From Diplolepis rosae (taxonomy: Eukaryota > Arthropoda > Insecta > Hymenoptera > Diplolepididae), in the NCBI GenBank assembly GCA_030998225.1, contig JAPYXD010000484.1:1-64000 (forward strand): a stretch of 64,000 nt of DNA, given 5' to 3'. The notes under the pieces were generated by a model. That model was given only the letters and a program-made list of their open reading frames with translations, was not told the origin of the DNA and searched no databases. The position numbers and the translations under genes were made by a program. Positions 35,156 through 46,288 of this stretch are shown piece after piece (within the stretch, counting starts at the first letter, position 1; each line of letters opens with the position of its first letter).

Positions 35156-36033
35156 ATGCGAAAAAAGCGATCTGTGTATTGTGATTATATATTTAGCCAA
35201 AAGCTGCTGGAAAAGTCAACTGGTTCAGACGAATTGGTGAATTGGCTCAAGATGTCGACGGGAGACAATGCAGGTCCAGCGAAAAAGCAGAGACAATTTA
35301 TTACGTCGTTGATGAAGGGATATCCCTTCTTCCAAGAAGTCCATGATGATGGAAAAAAGGATTTTTGCACCATTTGCAATCAAGAACTACTGGCTGTAAG
35401 CATGGAAATGTTTCAAAGTCACGTAGAATCAAAAACTCATCAGAAAAATTTAAACCATAACGATGGTAAAGATAACAAATGTAAAAAATTCTCACTCAAG
35501 TTGTTTCAAGATGCCCGGTTTGACAGTTGGTTGCAAGAGGTGCCTCAGGACGAAACCAAGTTTCGTTGCACTTTGTGTCAAGTTGAAAGGTCTTGCGCAT
35601 GTGGTGTTGGTAATGTTGTTCGTCATGCTGAAATGTCTGATTACGTGAAAGAATGGCGTCATCTTCAACTGAAGCTTCATTTTCAGCCCAAATTAAACAT
35701 TCTCGATTTTGATGCAATTGGAAAACGGTTCTTTCACACAGAGGCGCGGATGGAAATGAATTGTTTCCACATTTAAGATCTGTGTTAGGATGCATTCACT
35801 CTTAGCCACACTCCAATGCACCTGGGGAAAGAACGTTTTCTTTGCTGCCAGACATCTCGACGGAAAAACGTAACAGATTGTCCAATAAAACTATCAGCGC
35901 GTCAACTGTAGCAGAGTCAGCATCAAAACAAAACGAAAAATCTGCTCGAAACGTTCAGTTCACTGAGGATAAGTTGTCACAGATGACGTCTAAAAATTTA
36001 TATAAACCGCTGCCAAAAAAGCGAATATTTTGA
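35156..36033 (+). pseudogene. hAT-like protein, BED-type fingers joined to C-terminal domain
   Basis: The first frame (35156-35776, 206 codons) has two zinc-finger-like segments. These are FCTICNQELLAVSMEMFQSH with a second His (C-x2-C-x12-H-x5-H) and FRCTLCQVERSCACGVGNVV followed by RHAE. Both resemble the BED-like fingers found with hAT transposases. After a 1-2 base frameshift near 35748, another frame reads ELFPHLRSVLGCIHS, a stop, PHSNAPGERTFSLLPDIST and EKRNRLSNKT, which is the hAT C-terminal dimerisation region. It then runs to TAG-free sequence ending TGA at 36033. The whole RNase H-like catalytic core is missing between the two parts. It is a deletion derivative; domestication is unlikely given the stop and frameshift. 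Confidence 0.75.
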
Positions 36034-36756
36034 CTTTGTATAAAGGAAGCGAATAAATGTTTCTCGGTTTTCTTGAAAAGTGCGGAAAAAATCCCAAAAT
36101 TGTTTTAGTTTACTGTTTTAGATTTGATACTGAAGTCAATTTTCCATTAGGTTTTTAGTTCCTTTTCAGTTCCTACTTCGTTACTTCGTTTGCATCCGAG
36201 CTGTAGGTCACATTTATTTTATTTTGTACCCGTTTGTTTTTGTTCAAATCTGGGAATGCATGAAAATAGTCCCGGCTACAAAACGGACCGACTAATCGTG
36301 TTTTGTAAGTTTTACTAAAAATTTTAATCATTGCTACTCAGTTAATATTGCTGTAAGAACTAAGGTGCTTAGATAATACAGAGTAAAAAACATGCTTGTG
36401 ACCCTTTTTTACAAAAAAAATAGGTAACCACGACTATACTTTCTCTCGGTGTTGAAATGCTCTACAATATGAAAAAATGTTCTACTAGAAGTATTGTAGA
36501 TAAATTAAATAGCTAGAAATGTGTTCGTTGATATCTTCACGTGAACATATAAGTATTTATTGATTTCAAATTTCACATAAATTTTTTTTTCGAAGTGTTT
36601 AAATCTTGTTACGACTTAACAAGATCTTATGGATGATTTTCAGGTAAATTTTTTTCCAAATATGAAGAAAACGACAGTGATTTTTTAAATGAAATACTTT
36701 GTCAATTCAAATTTTCCTATTTTGGTGGATTCGCATGAAGATTTGAACACTAAATA
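36034..36756. other. AT-rich sequence including a partial family A repeat
   Basis: From about 36470 the sequence resembles family A (GATAAATTAAATAGCTAGAAATGTG compare 27500). Nothing coding is recognised before that. Confidence 0.5.
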
Positions 36757-36889
36757 TAGTATATTACATTACAAGGGGCGAAACAGAGCGATTGCATGAG
36801 TGTGAAGTTTGCTCTGCCCGAGTGAAACGAGGGCTGCAATCACACGAAATGCTTTCGCTGTGTTTTGTTTCGAGTAATGTATACTATTT
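36757..36889. mobile_element. Possible 133-bp MITE
   Basis: ATAGTATATTACATTAC at the left is mirrored by GTAATGTATACTAT at the right. The interior is relatively GC-rich, with GCGAAACAGAGCGA-type words. The end motif resembles that of the 29.0-29.2 kb candidate. Confidence 0.45.
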
Positions 36890-37570
36890 TTCATAGCAAC
36901 TCTTTTGAGAATCTGATTGGCTGTAACTGTGGAGCGGGTTGAAACAGCGACTTTCAACCCTAGGGTTGAAAATCGTAGTTTCAACCCGCTCTACAGGTAC
37001 CGAAAATCGGATTTTCAAAGGAGGCGCTATGAAAATAATTTTAGTATAAAATTGAATATATCGATTTTGAATCTGAAAAGTATTTGCTTAAATAAAACTT
37101 CTGGAAAATCTTGTAAAAGTAATAAGAAAATTTGGACCTTGTATAAAGCATTTCATTGTTTTGATTTGTCTGCCATGAATCTATGAATGTGGAGTTTAAA
37201 GTGGCTTGAGCGTTTGGTGTCGTATGAAGTGAGGGGCACCGTGGGGGCACGTGTTACATGAATGCTCATTGCTACTTATTTTTTTAATAATCATATGTAT
37301 TATAGTAACATCTGAGTATAATAATAATAATAGTAATATTCTGTACCTTTTTCGCAATTTTCTCTTGATTGAACTCGTCAACCCTTCGTTTTTATAGTAC
37401 TAATAGATTCCTCGAAATCGAAAGTACTAGTATATATTTGATTTATGGGGACTTGTGATTTTTTCCGGAGTTTCGCTGATTTTGACGAGGAATCCCGTAA
37501 GACTACGTGTTAAATTATATCGTGACATGTTTCCGTACATGTTCAATGTTTTATTGACCCACAATAATAA

Positions 37571-37711
37571 TTTTGTAATAGTTAATTTGGCATGGGGTCA
37601 GTTTTGATACGGATTTATTTTTTTAAGTGATAGAACACATAAAAAATTCTATCACTTAAAAAAATAAATCCGTATCAAAACTGACCCCATGCCAAATTAA
37701 CTATTACAAAA
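37571..37711. repeat. Perfect 65-bp-arm hairpin
   Basis: Arms 37571-37635 and 37647-37711 are perfect reverse complements with an 11-nt loop. The arm contains GGCATGGGGTCAGTTTTGAT, the same kind of terminal block (GGCAT-GGGTCAG) that closes the PLE-derived palindromes at 9.9-11.2 and 49.4-50.2 kb. Confidence 0.9.
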
Positions 37712-37789
37712 ACTACGTGTTAAACTGACATTTTTTCGGTAGCGATTTTTTCGGCAATGACATCGTCAAACACGGTATTTCTTTTTTCC

Positions 37790-38631
37790 AAATGAATCTA
37801 GCATATTTTATTAAGATAATTTATGAATTTCAGAGCAGTCTGTAATTTTTTTCAAAAACGACCAAGCCACCTTAAATCGTAATTTAATGTGCCTTAGTTT
37901 TAAAAAAAATATTTTTTCACGAAATGTTCTAATTGAAATAGTCAATTTACGCAAGTTAAAATTTTGCAACTGATATCCTGATTTAAGCTTTGACATTTAT
38001 TAAGTTCAACATATTACTGAAAGTTTATTTTTAAAGGATTCAAATCTCCCTTCATTCCTATACAAGATCTTCAAGACGTTTATTTTAGGCAAATAGGTTC
38101 TGAGTTTGAAATCTATATTTTAAAATTTATAATGAAAGTATTTTCATCTTAAGTTTTTGTAACTTTTGTTGAGACCTTTAATTTGAAAATTGAGATGCAT
38201 TACAGAGAAAAAAAATGGTGTAATTAAAGCAGTTGATTCCCAGAGCTTAAGAATCTCACTTAATATTTCTATTTCAAACATTAAATATTTATTGACTTTG
38301 AATTAAACTAATAAATTTGCTTTGAAGTTTTAAAATCTTTCTACAATGTTACAAGATGAGCCAAATTTAGAATTACAAATTTGTTAATTAAAAAAAGAAA
38401 TACTCACTCACCTCAAATAAACCTCGGTAAGAATTCTCAAAATTAAAGAAAGGTTTAAGTACTTGAAAAAAATGTCATTGTGAAATTTTAAGTCGTCCAA
38501 TATTTAAACTTACAATACAATAGATCAATTATTGACAAATTTTTAGCTTTGTCAATCAAAGCGTTATTTGGAAATTTTTAAGTTTCATAAAAAGGTGAAA
38601 TACTTATAAATTTTTTAAATATTCGTACATT
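37790..38631 (-). repeat. Family A repeat, left part of the interrupted copy
   Basis: Reverse complement of about 27745-28530. It breaks at the 5' LTR of the gypsy element with the duplicated CATT (38628-38631). Confidence 0.8.
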
Positions 38632-40255
38632 TGTCACGTCCCGTGAAACTACCACCTAGAGTAATAAACAAATTAAGGAACCAATGAAGAGATCAAGGCA
38701 ACATTACCACGTCCTTGATTATATTGACTCAACAGCAAGATCTAACTAGAAATAGGAAGATCGTTAAAATCTAAAGGCAAATCTAAATAGATATATTTGG
38801 CTGTGACATTAACGCCAAGTAATAAATTTCATCAGAACGTGACTCATCGGTAAAGGCAACTCATTCGACTTTAAACACCAAAATATGGAAAAGATCGTAA
38901 ACCTTGTCTTTACTTCCACAGTAGTTGACCTTTTCGTTAGAATCGAATAACAGATCAAATGGACTTGATATATTTGACTATGACACTAATGCCAGGTAAT
39001 AAATTTCATCGAAGCATAAGTGATCAGAGAAGGCAACTCATCCGATCTTAAATACCAAATATGGAAAAGATGATACACCTTGTTTTTACTTCCGCCGTAG
39101 TTGACCTTTTCATTAGAATGGAATAACAGATAAAATAGAATTGATCTATTTGACTGTGACACTAATGCCAGGTAATTGACAACAGTAGTTGACCTTTTCG
39201 TTAGAATCGAATAACAGATAAAATAGATTGCAACATTAGTGCGAGGTAATGAATTTCATTGGAGCACGAGTCAACAGAGAGGGCAACTCATCCGATCCTA
39301 ATACCAAAGGTGGTACACCTTGTTTTGCTCCCACCATGGGCAACCTTGCAAAAGTTCTATAAAAAGCGAAAGTTCTGGTAGAGATCAGTTCAGTCAACAT
39401 CAGATTTCTACAATGTAACCAACGCGAGTTCAGTCAGTTCAGTCACTTAGTCGACATCCAATTTCTACAATGTAACCAACGCGAGTTCAGTCAACATTAG
39501 ATTTCTACAATGTAACCAACGCGAGTTCAGTCAACATCAGATTTCTACAATGTAACCAACGCGAGTTCAGTCAGTTCAGTCACTTAGTCGACATCCAATT
39601 TCTGCAATGTAACCAACGTGAGTTCAGTCAGTTCAGTCAACATCAGATTTTCACAATGTAACCAACGCGAGTCTAGTCCAGTACCATCATCTCTACACGG
39701 CAAGTTCAGTTCAGTCTAGTCCAGTACCATCATCTCTACACGGCTAGTTCAGTTCAGTCTAGTCCAGTTTCATTATCTCTACGTTAAGAGTTCAGTCCAG
39801 CCTCATCAGATTTTACCGCTACTCAGACGAATTCCTACTCGACGCTGAGTTCAACGACATTAGAAAGTGAAGGGGAATCACCGTCCAAAATTCTCTCTAA
39901 ACTTGGATCAAGAATCGACTAGACCAACCGTCTCAACAACGAATTTCCCATCAAACAAGTACTATCTCAAGGATCTCTACGAGGACTCAACTGACCTCCT
40001 TCGCTCCACTGGACTCAATAAATCACCAGTCAAATTTCACTCGGGGTAATTACAAAGGTGCATCTAAATTTCGATTCGATTTCCAATTTCATGATGCTTA
40101 TTCGTTTCTCAATTTGATTGTTAATAAACATACTTTATATCAATAACCATTCTCAATCACTGACATCTCCTCATCCCTTAGAGAGGATCATTTTCGATCC
40201 CAACATAAAACGAGGAATCTTTTAAGGAGAGAAATGTTACGTTTCTGATGTAACA
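38632..40255 (+). repeat. 5' LTR (1,624 bp)
   Basis: Runs from TGTCACGTCCCGTGAAAC to GTTTCTGATGTAACA. U3 is built of about 165-bp repeats containing GTTGACCTTTTCGTTAGAAT and GCCAGGTAATAAATTTCATC. After the TATA box comes a second array of about 41-57 bp units (TACAATGTAACCAACGCGAG), six here against five in the 3' LTR. AATAAA is at about 40123. Confidence 0.92.
39358..39366 (+). promoter_or_regulatory. 5' LTR TATA box
   Basis: TATAAAAAG followed by CGAAAGTTC, between the U3 repeats and the downstream minisatellite. It probably sets the transcription start of the element. Confidence 0.6.
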
Positions 40256-40271
40256 TACCCAATCTCTTTTT

Positions 40272-40289
40272 TGGTGCATCGGCCGGGAA
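40272..40289 (+). promoter_or_regulatory. Primer-binding site for tRNA-Gly
   Basis: TGGTGCATCGGCCGGGAA is an 18-nt complement of the 3' end of insect tRNA-Gly(GCC), including CCA. It starts 16 bases after the LTR end, a slightly long spacer. Confidence 0.8.
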
Positions 40290-40389
40290 ACACTTAAAGT
40301 CAGTGAATGGGATATTGAAATTTTATAGTTACTAGAAAACAAAACTTGATAAAGTACAGTTATAATTTATCTGTTTACACACATATTGG

Positions 40390-40720
40390 TTAAAATAAAA
40401 TAAATTTGATAAAATCACGAAAGGATTTGACCTTGAGGCCAACTTGAGTGATTAAATAATCATTTTATTTTATTTGAAATTTTTCGCATTTATCTTGTTA
40501 AAATAAAATAATTTTACCACATCACAAAGGGATCTGACCTTGAGGCTAACCTAAGTGACTAAATAATTATTTTATTTGAAAAATTGTTTAATTTCCTTAT
40601 TTCTTGTTATTTTTGTACAAACTGTCTTAAAATAAAATAAATCCTGTTGAGTCACGCAGGGATTTGACCTTGAGGCTAACCTAAGTGATCAAAAGACTTA
40701 TTTTATTTGAAATTTTACTA
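40390..40720 (+). repeat. Three-copy repeat in the retrotransposon leader
   Basis: Three units of about 107-130 bp share TAAAATAAAATAA, a TCAC word, GGGATTTGACCTTGAGGC, TAACCTAAGTGA and TTATTTTATTTGAAA. TGACCTTGA lies at 40428, 40535 and 40665. The repeats lie between the primer site and gag, where gypsy elements may hold regulatory or insulator sequence. Confidence 0.85.
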
Positions 40721-41535
40721 TCGGAATTTCTGAAAGTGCAGAGATTACATAGGATTTTGTGCTTGAGTCATGCCTGTCTAATCTCGTACTTCTTTAATTC
40801 TAAATTGTTGACTAAGTTTTAATTCGAGTTAAAACGAGAAAAAGCAGCACAAGAGACTATAAGTCCTTTTTAGATTCGTTGAATGGTTACCATTTGATGA
40901 CGATCAATTGGGTAAGGCGAAATTCAAGTGCTCATACAGTATCGTTTGAAACTTTTATTTTAACTCTGTTAACTAACAGAATATTTTTAATTGCCAAAGA
41001 TTGACCAAGATGTTGTGCTTGAGTCAGGCTTGTCCAATCTTGCATTAATTAAATTCTGTATAATTAATAATTTTGTTTATGTGTGTATAATAAAAAATAT
41101 AACAAAAATTTTTTTTTGTGAGTGTAACAATTATTTAAAACCCATTTATGACCTATACCATTCGACAATTATATAAAAAAAATAAACATATCAAGTATCC
41201 CAGGTAAGACAAGGAACAAAATTATTTTCAATAAGAATAAATTTGAAACAAAAATTCTAAATAAATATTTTTTCTGTATGCACATGGAAATTGGTAGAAT
41301 TAAGGCATATTATTTAAAGAATTTTGATTGATGATTATAAATTTACCTGACTCGGAACATTGAGATAACTCATATCTTCTAATAACAAATTATTGATCAC
41401 ATTTATTGATTACAAAAATATTTTAAACGAAAGATATTTGAAAAAATTTTATGTTGATCCAAATTAATATTTATGTATTGCAATTTTAAAAGTGTCTCCA
41501 TGTACGTATCAGTAAATTTTATTTTACAATAACCT

Positions 41536-43431
41536 ATGTCCGGACCCAATCCCAGTGAATTAGGGAAATCACAAATTCAAGAAAATCCTATTACGCGCAG
41601 TCAAGTTAAGAAAAATACTGAACTTGCAAAAATTGTGGCACAAAATCAAACTGGTCCCCTTAAACCAAAAAGAACAGTTACTGTAAAGGAAAAGGTAGCT
41701 AGAGATAATTTTGAAAATATTTCTAAGGACAAAACAAATAACAGCTTTCAATTGGATAATATTTCTTTAGAGAAAACCTTAACGTTTGAACAATTCAAAA
41801 CTGCCGGAACAAGCAATTTATCTGACTCGAATAATTGGCGTAATTCAAATTCAAAAACTAATTCAAGTATTATTTGTGGATCAATTGATCAGGACGAAAC
41901 ATTAAAAAACGAAACTACTTATATTGACAACGAAGATATAAGTTTACTTAGTTCAACGATAATTCCAAAAAACACAGTCGAAGAAAGAACTAAAACAAAT
42001 TTATCAGAAAATTCTCTTAAACGCCAAACAATTTTAAGTAATAACGATAGCGACGATAATAGTACCGACAACGAACAAATGGAACAAATTGTTCACAACA
42101 ATCCTGCAGAAAACGTTAATCCAATTAGAAACAACGAAATGGTCCTACCTCATAATCAACAAGTATCCTTACGCGACGCGTTAGAAGTAGTACCCTTATT
42201 TGATGGAAGTAACATTCCATTATCTCATTTTATTGAAGGATGTTATGAGGCAAAGGCAATGCTGCCAACACCCGCAGCTCAAGAAAATTTAGGACGACTA
42301 TTAAGAAGTAAATTATCAGGAGAAGCGAGAAAATGTATCTTTGGATCGACTTATAATAATATCGAAGAATTAATTGAAAAACTCAAAAGAGTATACGCCC
42401 CAGCAAAAAGTGTGTATCAATTACAAGGAGAATTAGGGAATACCTATATGTGGGAAAAAGAGAACGTACTTTCGTATGCAGCTAGAATTAAGGAGATTGC
42501 CGACAGAATCGAAGACGCTCATAGACTCAACAATAATGGACAAGTAGATAATACCTTCAAACAGAACCTTCAAAAAGACGTTATTCAATGCTTTATTCGC
42601 GGTCTGCGTCCTGAATTAAAAATACGAGTAAAAAAAAAGGAATCATTTAAAGAAGTTTTCAATGACACAATCAACGTAGAAAGAGATTTAGCAGCATCAT
42701 TCGCACTACGGAGAAATAAAAATTCAGATTATTTAAAAATGGGCGATTCTATAAATAATAGAAATAATAAAACAACTCGGTTTAATGTTGCACAAGATAA
42801 CAACATAATTTGTATAACATGTAAAAAACCAGGTCATGTTGCTGAAAATTGTTATCATTTAACCAAAGCACAAGAAGCAGTATCTAGAAAACAAAATCCT
42901 AATTTTGTTATGCAAAATTGACAGCCTAATAATAATCACCAACGACGAGAAAATATTTACAATAATTCTCCAAGAAATAATTACCGGAATAACCACTTTT
43001 TAGGAAACAGAAATAACAATTATGATAATAATAACTATCCGAAAAACAATTTTTCAAGGAACAGGAACAACAATTACAATAACTTTTCAAGTAACAGAAA
43101 TAATTATCTCAACAGCAATGGATTCCATAATTACAGTAATAATAATTTTTCCAGAAACAGAAATAATGATAATAGACAAGAAAATCGAGATCACAACAGG
43201 TATGCAAATCACAGACAATTTTTAAATCAAAATAGCCAACGTAAAATGCGAAATCAGCAATTAAATAGAGCAAATCAAAATTATCCACAAAAGTCAGAAG
43301 TTATATGTAACTATTGTAAAAAAACAGGACATATTATAACAAATTGTAACGTTAGATTAAATAAACAACAATCGCAAAATTCGGAAAACTCAAATGCTCT
43401 CCCCAGCACGGATGCACTGAGGAAAGCGTAA
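41536..43431 (+). pseudogene. Gypsy 1 Gag with one in-frame UGA
   Basis: Starts MSGPNPSELGKSQ at 41536, preceded by a long leader. The first 200 residues are polar, Asn/Ser/Lys-rich. A capsid region follows (SLRDALEVVPLFDGSNIPLS, then LGRLLRSKLSGEARKCIFGS). A zinc knuckle CITCKKPGHVAENC is near residue 431. A TGA at 42919-42921 ends the first 461 codons, but the same frame stays open for another 170 codons. These are an Asn/Arg/Tyr-rich tract and a second knuckle, CNYCKKTGHIITNC, before TAA at 43431. Gag packages the RNA. The single stop in an otherwise open frame could be a mutation or a readthrough codon; mutation is more likely given the breaks in pol. Confidence 0.85.
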
Positions 43432-44012
43432 GGCAAGAACCAGAAGCATCCACTTTTAACGATCAACCGGCTATAAAGATAAGCGTTTCCAAACCAAGTA
43501 TAATTCCATCGATTATGATATACGCAGAAGGCCTTCAAATCCCTGCTCGCATGATGATAGATACCGGTGCTGATCGAAATTTGATTAAACAAAATTCCGT
43601 AAATCCTAATTTGCCAATAGATGAAAAAATAGTGTTAAAACTTACAGGAATAAATAATTTACCACTTTTTAAAATGGGACAAATACAAATAAACATTCTA
43701 GGATATCCAACAATATTGAATATAATTCCTAATGAAGTTCCAATAGATGAAGACGGACTTCTAGGTTCAGAATTTTTTCGAGAAAATAAAGTCAATATAA
43801 ATTATGTATCAAAATGTCTAGAAATACAAAATAAACTGTATCCATTTGAATCAACACAGATATTAACAATTCCAGCTAGAACAGTAACAACATTTTATGT
43901 TCCAATTGAAAATACTGAAAAAAGCGAAGGTTACGTACCTCGGCTACATTTTGGCGAAGGAATTTATGCAGGAGACGCAATTGTAAAAACTGCAACGGTA
44001 AAGCTTATATAA
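43365..44012 (+). pseudogene. Gypsy 1 aspartic protease, -1 frame relative to Gag
   Basis: This frame overlaps the end of gag by about 67 bases and is shifted by -1, the usual relation of gag to pol in gypsy elements. It holds ARMMIDTGADRNLIKQN with the Asp-Thr-Gly active site, and EDGLLGSEFFRENKVNINYV, the flap-distal LLG-x-[DE]-F motif. The ATG at 43515 is internal and not needed as a start. Near 43995 the homology passes into another frame (GKAYIKCANTNE), so a one-base frameshift separates protease from RT. No canonical slippery heptamer is obvious in the overlap. Confidence 0.8.
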
Positions 44013-45617
44013 AATGTGCAAATACAAACGAAATTTCAGTAACAATATCAATACCAGCTATTACTTTAGAAGACTTTGAAAAAAGAGATTTTCACAATGT
44101 AACAAGTCAATCAAGCAATTTAAAAAACTTAAGTGATGACGATTTATCTAACCAAATTCTGAATAGCTTCTTAAAAACCGAAAATTTTTTCAACAATGCA
44201 TGCAGATTTTTTAACATAACAGGTGAATAAAGTATAGAATGCATTAAAAAACTTCTTCGTTTGGATCATTTGAATCAAGACGAATACGAACATGTAGAAA
44301 GATTAATTATTAACAGTGCAGGCAGATTTCAAATCCCAGGAGAACCACTTGAAGCTACTAACGTTTTGCAACATTCGATTCCAACTGCAGATGATTCTTC
44401 AATTTTTTCAAGACAATATAGATTTTCCCCTGTCCATAAAGAAGAAATTACAAAACAAGTTGACGAATTATTAAAAAATAAAATAATAAAACCTTCCCAA
44501 TCACCGTATAACACTCCAGTTTGGATTGTTCCTAAAAAACCAGACTCTAAAGGTAAAATGAAATGGCGATTGGTTCTAGTCTTCAGAAAACTTAATGAAA
44601 AAACAATCGGAGATTCTTACCCACTACCTAATATAAACGATATACTCGATTCACTCGGATCTGCCAAATATTTTTCAGTATTTGATTTAGCTACTGGTTT
44701 TCACCATATAAAAATGGATCCTGAAGACTCTCATAAAACTGCATTTTCTACACCTCATGGCCATTATGAATTTGATAGAATGCCCTTTGGTTTAAAAACC
44801 GCTCCTGCAACATTTCAAAGGTTAATGGACATTACTTTAACTGGATTAATAGGGACAGAACTCTTTGTATATCTTGACGACATAGTCATATTAGCTGATA
44901 CACTAAAAGAACATGAGAAAAAATTTAATAATTTAATACAACGTCTTCGAAAAGCAAACCTTCATTTACAACCAAACAAATGTGAATTTCTACGACCTGA
45001 GATAGGATATTTAGGTCATACAATTGATAAAAATGGAGTTCGACCGGACCCCAAAAAAATAATACCCGTAAAAGAATTTCCAGTTCCAAAAACACAAAAG
45101 AATGTCAAACAATTTTTAGGATTAGCAGGATATTATCGTAGATTTATCGAAGGATTTTCAAAAATTGCCAATCCTCTTAATCAACTTCTAAAAAAGGATA
45201 CCCCTTTCATATGGACCGATAAACAGCAAACAGCTTTTGATATTTTAAAATCAAGATTATGAGAAGAACCACTTTTACAACGACCCGATTTTTTTCAACC
45301 CTTTGTTCTCACAACAGATGCCTCAGGATACGCAATAGGAGGTATATTATCACACGGCAAAATAGGCAAAGATAAGCCAATAGCATACGCCTCACGTAGT
45401 TTAAGTGACACTGAGAAAAAATATGACACATATGAAAAAGAAGCACTTGCAATAATATTTTGTGTCACTCATTTCCGTCCTTATTTATATGGAAGAAAAA
45501 TTACCCTAGTAACTGATCATAAACCACTAGTTTGGTTTCAAAACTCTAAGGATCCTTGCTCACGAGTTTCGCGCTGGAGGTTAAAACTCGCAGAATATGA
45601 TTTTGATTTAATCAAAA
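44013..45617 (+). pseudogene. Gypsy 1 reverse transcriptase and RNase H
   Basis: In one frame from about 44013, with stops at 44228 and 45260, the RT palm is complete: WRLVLVFRKLNEKT, YFSVFDLATGFHHIKM, RMPFGLKTAPATFQRLMD, LFVYLDDIVIL with the YLDD box near 44868, and FLGLAGYYRRFIEGF. RNase H follows: FVLTTDASGYAIGGILS, SDTEKKYDTYEKEALAII with the catalytic Glu, and VTDHKPLVWF with the last Asp. In VLVFRKL an Asp that is usual in this motif is Val. RNase H ends abruptly at about 45617, where a family B repeat begins, and no integrase (HHCC or DDE) is found beyond. The enzyme copies the element RNA into DNA; this copy cannot. Confidence 0.88.
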
Positions 45618-45998
45618 AATGTTATGAGGATAATTTGTAGATATTTATGAGCACTATCAAAAACCAGGATTGGAATTTTTGATTTTATCAAAAAATTATT
45701 TTCAAAAACACAAAAGTAGTGCTCCATCCCTCAATTTTGATTGGATGTGGCTGGTTAACGAACTTGTCCTTACTTTTTCGGCTCCGATAAAGTGTACCAA
45801 AGCTCAATTCAATCTGATAATTCTATCGAGAGTTATGCCGCACACGACCTACTACAGACAAACAGACAGACAGACACTTTCGTAAAAACCATTTTTTCTG
45901 ACTCAGGGGGTCTCAAAACGTAAAGATTTGATGAAAATTTCGAAAGTCATTTTTCACATAAAACCAATACCTTCTCATCCATGATGAGAATGTAAAAA
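45618..45998 (+). repeat. Family B repeat in place of integrase
   Basis: GGATGTGGCTGGTTAACGAA, a CAGA microsatellite and CTTCTCATCCATGATGAGAA match the copies at 51.9, 61.2 and 62.9 kb in inverted orientation. It is truncated at its left end, at the RNase H junction. It is followed by 280 bp of AT-rich 3' untranslated sequence. Confidence 0.85.
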
Positions 45999-46277
45999 TA
46001 AAAAAAATTGTCAAATTAGCTAACTATAACATATGTAATCAATGATTGTAATATTTTCAGAATTATATCCTCTATTATTACTATGCACTTATATAAAACT
46101 TGTTATAGAATTTCAATTCGCAATAATAATTTGAAATGTTAATAAACGAAATATTTATGTTATAAATTGTCAAATTAAATTAAAAATATGTACTTGATTG
46201 AGTAAGCATCTTGGATTAAAAATGTATTCTTCTACCGAAGTTTCGATCGCGGATCGTTAACACCCCGCGTTCGAATT

Positions 46278-46288
46278 AAGGGGGGAGG
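46278..46288 (+). promoter_or_regulatory. Polypurine tract
   Basis: AAGGGGGGAGG abuts the TG of the 3' LTR, the expected place and composition for the plus-strand primer. Confidence 0.85.

Noticed and set aside
43365..43431. Classical -1 slippery heptamer in the gag-pol overlap
   Set aside because: No X XXY YYZ heptamer in the gag frame was found; only runs such as GGAAAAC, out of register.
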